The notes beneath the pieces are model-generated. The model was not told the DNA's origin, searched no databases, and saw only the letters and a list, made by a program, of their open reading frames with translations. From NCBI GenBank assembly GCA_951213105.1, contig OX578140.1, forward strand, positions 123,807,649 through 123,871,648: a stretch of DNA of 64,000 nt. Reading direction: 5' to 3'. The stretch comes from Amaurobius ferox (taxonomy: Eukaryota; Arthropoda; Arachnida; Araneae; Amaurobiidae). Of this stretch, positions 59,140-64,000 are shown in pieces (position 1 is the stretch's first letter; the number at the start of each line of letters is the position of its first letter). The position numbers and the translations under genes were made by a program.

Positions 59140-59899
59140 TCTGATGTGGGCAACACATGACTTTCCTTATATAATGTAATGAACTTACTATTTTTACAGT
59201 AAAAAAATAGGATTTTCTTATAGTAGATACTAATATTCTTTCCACGATATTGAATTTTCGACAATTAGTCGTCATTTTCATTGATTTAGCATCATTTTTA
59301 TCCATTTGGCAAGATTTTCATTAATTTGGCAACATTTCAAAAAAGTCGCCAAGTTGGCGACATTCCGCCAAATTCGTCGCCAAAATCTGGCAAGCGTTAT
59401 GCACTAAGATAAAAGTTATTCTTACAGCAGATAAATGACTATTGACGTTCAAATACAAAAGTATTATTCAAAGTATATTTTTTCATGAATGGAACGAGCT
59501 AGATCCACGAGAATGATGTCACTCAATTTATCGCATGGTATTACATATGAAAAGTGAACATGTTTCTCAATAGGAATTTTTTTTTTATGTGACTTTTTCA
59601 TAATTTTTTTGAAAAATGTACAATATCTCGAGAACGGTTCATGTTAGCGTTCTAAAATTTACGCCAATCGTTTTCTAATGAAAAATCACATAAGAAATGT
59701 CCATTTGCGTAACTTTATTAGCGGTTTTGATTTTTTGACGATTTTTTCAAAATTTCATTCAAAAATTTAGGGGGGTTCTGAACATTCGATGACGTATAAA
59801 AACAATAGGCTTCCAGTGTTTATGGATTGTGATTTTTGTACCAAATTTGGTTCGAATCGGTCCATTCGTTCGTCAGTTATCGTCTCCACAGACTCACTG

Positions 59900-59931
<32 letters not shown>

Positions 59932-60099
59932 TTTCACACACACACACACACACACACATACACACACACAGACATCACTTCAAAAATGTTTGATTCGTGA
60001 TCAGGGATGCTTGAAACGTGCTCTCCCGTCGAAAACTCGAATTCGAATTTTCGACCCCGTCACAATACTTTCCTTATACATTATGTATATAAGGAAAGT
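59140..60099 (-). mobile_element. Family A element, copy A8, inside repeat H
   Basis: Full-length copy (960 bp), starting 'tctgatgtgggcaacacatg' with two (CA)n tracts (59900-59970) and the ACTTTCCTTATA hairpin at the right end. A-runs flank both sides. Right of it the text 'caggacaggctagcctgata' continues repeat H. Confidence 0.85.
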
Positions 60100-60106
60100 A
60101 AAAAGG

Positions 60107-61215
60107 GGTACATTTTTATGCCCAGGACAGGCTAGCCTGATAAGGTTCAATATCAAAAGTATCAACATTGTCACAGGAACCAAAATGGAGATCCGCCGAA
60201 TATCGATACCAAATGCAATTATGTAATGACGAGGAGTCTGTGACGAAGCAAGATACGCTGTATTACCAAGTACAGGAGATTAAGATGTATCCTACACTTA
60301 CCTCCTCGAAGTTGAAATTCCGCAAGAAACACAAAATAAACCAAACCCAGGCATAAAATTTCTTGGCTTGCGAGACGTAGGTTGGAGAGTTGCATAATAA
60401 ATAGAACACAAAAATTGGCAAGCAATGGGAAGTGATGACAAAATAGATTTCATTAACATGATTTTATTTTTAGTAATTAATAATATTACGAAAATTATGG
60501 CCAAATATATAGTATTCAATATTACACATTATATATAATCACTTATTCTAGACCAAGTCCTTGAGCCGCAATTATAGATTCATTTCACACATTAGTAATA
60601 TTCACAAGAACAATTTGATATATTCCATATTTATACAATTTACTTATTTTCTCATACTTATGTTTAAAACCAAAAGAAATAAAATGTACCACAAAAGACA
60701 CCTACCAAATTTCATGTCACTATGATTAATATAACTTGATTAGTTAGAGCCTTAAATATTTGAAAAACGAGTACATTCTATGGAGGGCTCAGGACGGGCA
60801 GACCCTTTAAAACTTTTGCTTACGGGAGGGGCAGCGTCACAATCCCTAACGAAGAACCTCTCAAAAAGACAGGTATTTGACATACCCGATTCCGAACAGT
60901 TCGCTACCCCTTTGCAGACATTGACGTCCGTGGACGCCCATGTCTGCAAAGTCCATGAACGCCAATGTTTACAATGTCCCCCTTTGCAGATATTGGCGTC
61001 CATGGACGTCAATGTCTGCAAAGAGGGATCGAACTGTTTGGAATAGGGTATGTCAAATACCTGTTTTTTAGAGGTTCTTCGTTAGGGATTGAAGCTGTCG
61101 CACCCGTAAGCAAAAGGTTAAGGTTGAAAATCAAAACCCTTTAAACTGTACTGCAAAAGACAACTACATATCAAATTTCATGTTACTACTGGAATGAATT
61201 ACTCCGAGTCGCCCG
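60107..61215. repeat. Tandem repeat H, right part, with a gap
   Basis: H-like units are seen at 60107-60175, 60655-60810 ('aaaaacgagtacattctatg', 'caggacgggcagac') and 61118-61215. The part between 60180 and 60650 is not clearly H and holds no gene; frames there (60219-60425, 60298-60519) overlap and are unrecognised. Confidence 0.45.
60811..61117. mobile_element. piggyBac-like MITE with ~85-bp inverted repeats
   Basis: TTAA stands on both sides (60807-60810 and 61118-61121). The ends CTTTTGCTTACGGG and CCGTAAGCAAAAG start inverted repeats that match for about 85 bp (with phrases 'tccctaacgaagaacctct' and 'caggtatttgacatac'). The centre has two copies of 'tgcagatattggcgtccatg'-type sequence in inverted and direct order. 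There is no transposase. TTAA target sites are known for piggyBac-type elements. The class call rests on TTAA and the CC start of the right end. Confidence 0.7.
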
Positions 61216-61988
61216 GGTTCTAAGTGCACGCCTGCCGGGTAAATAACACAGATGAGGATGGGAAGAACAAAACTCAATTCCCATTTTGAACAAAAATCGT
61301 ACCAGCACTCAAATTATTCCATTCGCAACCAAACCAATTGCACAGCGCATTTTGATAATGGATTTATAAATACTACTCCATCCCTTCCTGAAAATTCCCT
61401 GTTCTCCGTAGTTAAAGTAAGAGATAACAAACACGTGAGAGTGGCGGCCTCAATAGGCAGAAAAGCTCCTTTCCCCGTACGTGGGAGTATTGCGAGTAAT
61501 ATAAAAATGCTTTTTCAAAATGCAGTTTAATATATAACTTTGAACAGCTTATTGATTTATAGACGTCTATTTGTTCATGATTTGAAAATAGAACTTTCTT
61601 TAAAGATATATTCGAAACTTGTTATGCAGAAAATTTACTATAACAAAACATTTAGTTTTAAAGGGTGGTTTCATTGCCGAATTTAACGTTACCAAATTTG
61701 TATAGTATGATTGAAATATATCGCTTTTTAAGCTTTTTCGAAATATATAAATGGAGCAAATATAAATGTGGGTAGGTAAATAAAGGATATCGAAATGAAA
61801 TTTGCAGTAGGTAAATATATTTTAATATTCTTTGTAGAAATATCAATATTATATTATTTGATTTGACCGGATCGGGAAAATGTGAGCTAAATATTTTTTA
61901 TTACGTTTCACCCATATATCAGCAGAGACAGCATTGTGGACGGCTCAAAAATCATCATAGGGTGTTTTAAAAATATTGCACGAGTTTT
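61216..61988. other. Spacer, no gene recognised
   Basis: The 92-codon plus frame at 61252-61530 has normal-looking composition but no recognised family, no neighbours and no visible splice or poly(A) context. I do not call it a gene. Confidence 0.4.
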
Positions 61989-62935
61989 TAACACTTTCCA
62001 ACGTAGTTGGATAGAGTTGATGACTTTGTTCTTTCTGTCTGTCTGTCCGTCTGTCTGTCCGTTCGCACGACAGCTGCCGTAAAAATGACTTTATCAAAAT
62101 GAAAGTTGAGTATGTTGTTCATACGGTCTGCGGGACATACGGGAATGTGAATGAATTACATCACCCAATTAGTTTTGGATTGAACCCGGGTTGAAAAAGT
62201 GAAATACATTGAACCCTATGGGACCTAATTTTTTAAACATTTTAAAGCGAAGTTAAATTTCACAAATTGCTTCGAAAAGTTTAGAATATATTCAAATTAT
62301 CCCATAAAATATGTAAAAATTTTTTTAGCAAAATATGTTCGGTAGTTTTTTAAATAAAAATGAAAATAATAATTACACCCATATTATGTGAAGAGATCAC
62401 GTGACCCACTACTTCAAAATAAATTATGGTATCCATTTTTTTCTCAGTGTAAAAATCGTGATTTTTAAAGATCTTTTAAATTTATATTAATTTTTTATCC
62501 ACCCTAAAACCGCTTTATTTTTGCGTATTTTCTGTGCATTTGTAATTCTGTGCTATCGCAATTACAATATTTTTGAGTTTAAATGAATTTTGATTATTTC
62601 TACAACTAAGTTTAATTTTAATGGATATAGAATGTAAACAAGTGATTGTAAGATGCGTTGTATAAGAATTGCTGAATTTTCTTTCATGGAAAGTTATTTA
62701 ACTCTGGAGTCTGGAATAAAAGTGATTATGAATGAAACATTCATTGCTTTTACATAGAGAGCCAGACGATTTATGTTTCGATGACGTTATTTGAATAAAG
62801 TTCATTTTTTTCGATGAAGTTTTATGTTTTTAAATATAATAAATTATTGTAGTACTAGATGTTTAAATAAAATTGCATTTCAGTTGGAAAGTGTTTCATA
62901 ATCAATGCATGAATGATCTTTCTTATTAAGTTTAT
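61989..62935 (-). mobile_element. Family C element, copy C6, internally shortened
   Basis: Minus-strand copy running from the hairpin AACACTTTCCAAC at the left, through (TGTC)n at 62034-62060 and 'ggattgaacccgggttgaa', to 'gcatgaatgatctttctta' at the right. It is 0.95 kb against 1.3 kb for C1 and lacks the stretch holding one of the two internal subsegments. Confidence 0.8.
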
Positions 62936-62999
62936 AACAATTTTACCTGGTTTCACCCTGCCTCTCGATTTTGCCCCACCCATACATTTTCAAATTTTT
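62936..62999. other. Short spacer between C6 and B3
   Basis: No feature seen. Confidence 0.5.
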
Positions 63000-63638
63000 A
63001 CTCTTTCTACAATACATGGTACATGTATAGGGAAAGTAATGGAATGATCCTAAAATCCGAACTCGAATTTTCGACGGATCTACACGTTTTGGGCACTCTA
63101 GAATACGGAAAAGCCATGTTTAGCATGACGTCTGTATATGTCTATCTGTCTGTGCAATTTATGTATCCATTCAATGTATTTATAATATATGTATATAGCT
63201 CAAAAACTAATGGACCAAATTTCATAAAATTTCATAGGTAAGTTATTTGTTGGTTGTCTTGGTGCTGATTCGATTTTGATACTATTCGTTAAAAAAAACT
63301 TGCCTTTTCTGCAAAATGGCCCGCAGAGATCGTCAAAATCTAAACTAAAAGACTACATATGTTCAAATGTATAGAATAAGACTAACGGCATTACTCTAAG
63401 ACTAGCCGTTCAGGACATATTTTAGTTTATTCGCACTTTTGCTACGCCGGTATTGAAGGTCTAGTTACCAAATGAAAACAAAAATTGATATAAAGGTGCA
63501 AATTTAGCGTAATTTCAAATAATTATGCGTTTTATTTTGTGCAATGAAACTCAATTTAGTGAGTGATTAAAGAAATAAAAAGAAAATGATTTTAAATCTG
63601 TAGGGAAAGTCATCATGTGCTGCCTACATCAGATTTTT
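63000..63638 (+). mobile_element. Family B element, copy B3
   Basis: Both ends are present: hairpin arms around 'acatggtacatgt' at the left, and 'gtgctgcctacatcag' at the right. It has only one full internal module, so it is shorter than B1. The 72-codon frame inside is not conserved. Confidence 0.8.
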
Positions 63639-64000
63639 ATCTTTAAGAAATGCAGAGAAGGAGGCGAATCTGCGTCTCTTTATCCAGAAAATGTTCTATT
63701 TAATATATAGATGGAACAATTCTATGGTTTTAGTTTTCCCCGTTACTTATTTTCCCATTACATGATTCCCTTCTTTCTTACTTGATACAAATGGTTACAG
63801 TCACTGTGATGTCAAGATTAATGATATAAACACCCGTGACACAGTTTTCCTTTATCTTATTCTGCTCTGGTAGACGAATTTCTAGCTCCAGATCTTAACG
63901 TTTCTAATTGTTCTAGTTATCCAGTTTCATATCTCCAGAAAGAATGATTTACGTTGATGGAAAATCTTCTTTTTAAATATCTGTTAGAAAATATTTTTAT
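63639..64000. other. Right edge of window, no gene recognised
   Basis: Nothing supported; any feature extending past 64000 cannot be judged. Confidence 0.4.

Noticed and set aside
61252..61530. 92-codon plus frame
   Set aside because: Acceptable composition but no recognised family, no neighbours and no duplicate; kept as unassigned.

Overview
The window is AT-rich eukaryotic DNA dominated by transposable elements and tandem repeats. I found no host gene, rRNA, tRNA or CRISPR array that I can support. The organism is most likely an invertebrate animal, probably an arthropod. This rests on the element types only: a Penelope-like retroelement with an N-terminal GIY-YIG domain, an arthropod-style LINE C-terminus, a Tc1-like transposase remnant, and a Ty3/gypsy-like LTR element with a CCHC knuckle. 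No species can be named. Family letters A to H below are my own labels.

Layout. 0.6-35 kb and 58-64 kb hold copies of three non-autonomous families. Family A has 8 copies of about 0.93 kb, family B has 4 copies, and family C has 6 loci of up to 1.3 kb. All three have a terminal hairpin, then a nearby microsatellite, then a motif ending in AAATTTGGTA or similar. They are nested in each other (A in C, A in B, C in B), which gives a relative age order of B, then C, then A. Among them lie a 31-bp minisatellite (8.04-8.66 kb), a 36-bp satellite (19.1-19.77 kb), older dispersed repeats (D, E, F, G, H), two LINE C-terminal remnants, a Tc1 remnant at 32.9 kb and a TTAA-flanked piggyBac-like MITE at 60.8 kb.

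35.9-44.4 kb is a Penelope-like element cluster. It holds a 5'-truncated copy with an open 737-codon frame, a longer copy in direct tandem that keeps the GIY-YIG domain ahead of the reverse transcriptase, and an older inverted 3' fragment joined tail-to-tail across a (TA)n tract. The GIY-YIG-first order is that of the permuted PLE clade called Naiad/Chlamys.

47.5-57.6 kb is one minus-strand LTR retrotransposon with both LTRs, a 5-bp target duplication (AGCCC), a primer binding site, a polypurine tract, gag, and a collapsed pol. Pol jumps from the post-protease region to the last part of integrase, so reverse transcriptase, RNase H and the integrase core are missing. A PLE 3' fragment lies inside its AT-rich internal region.

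The elements do not form a pathway. The window records repeated insertion, nesting and decay. Boundaries of old repeats were judged by eye and are good to about 5-30 bp; those set by terminal motifs are tighter.
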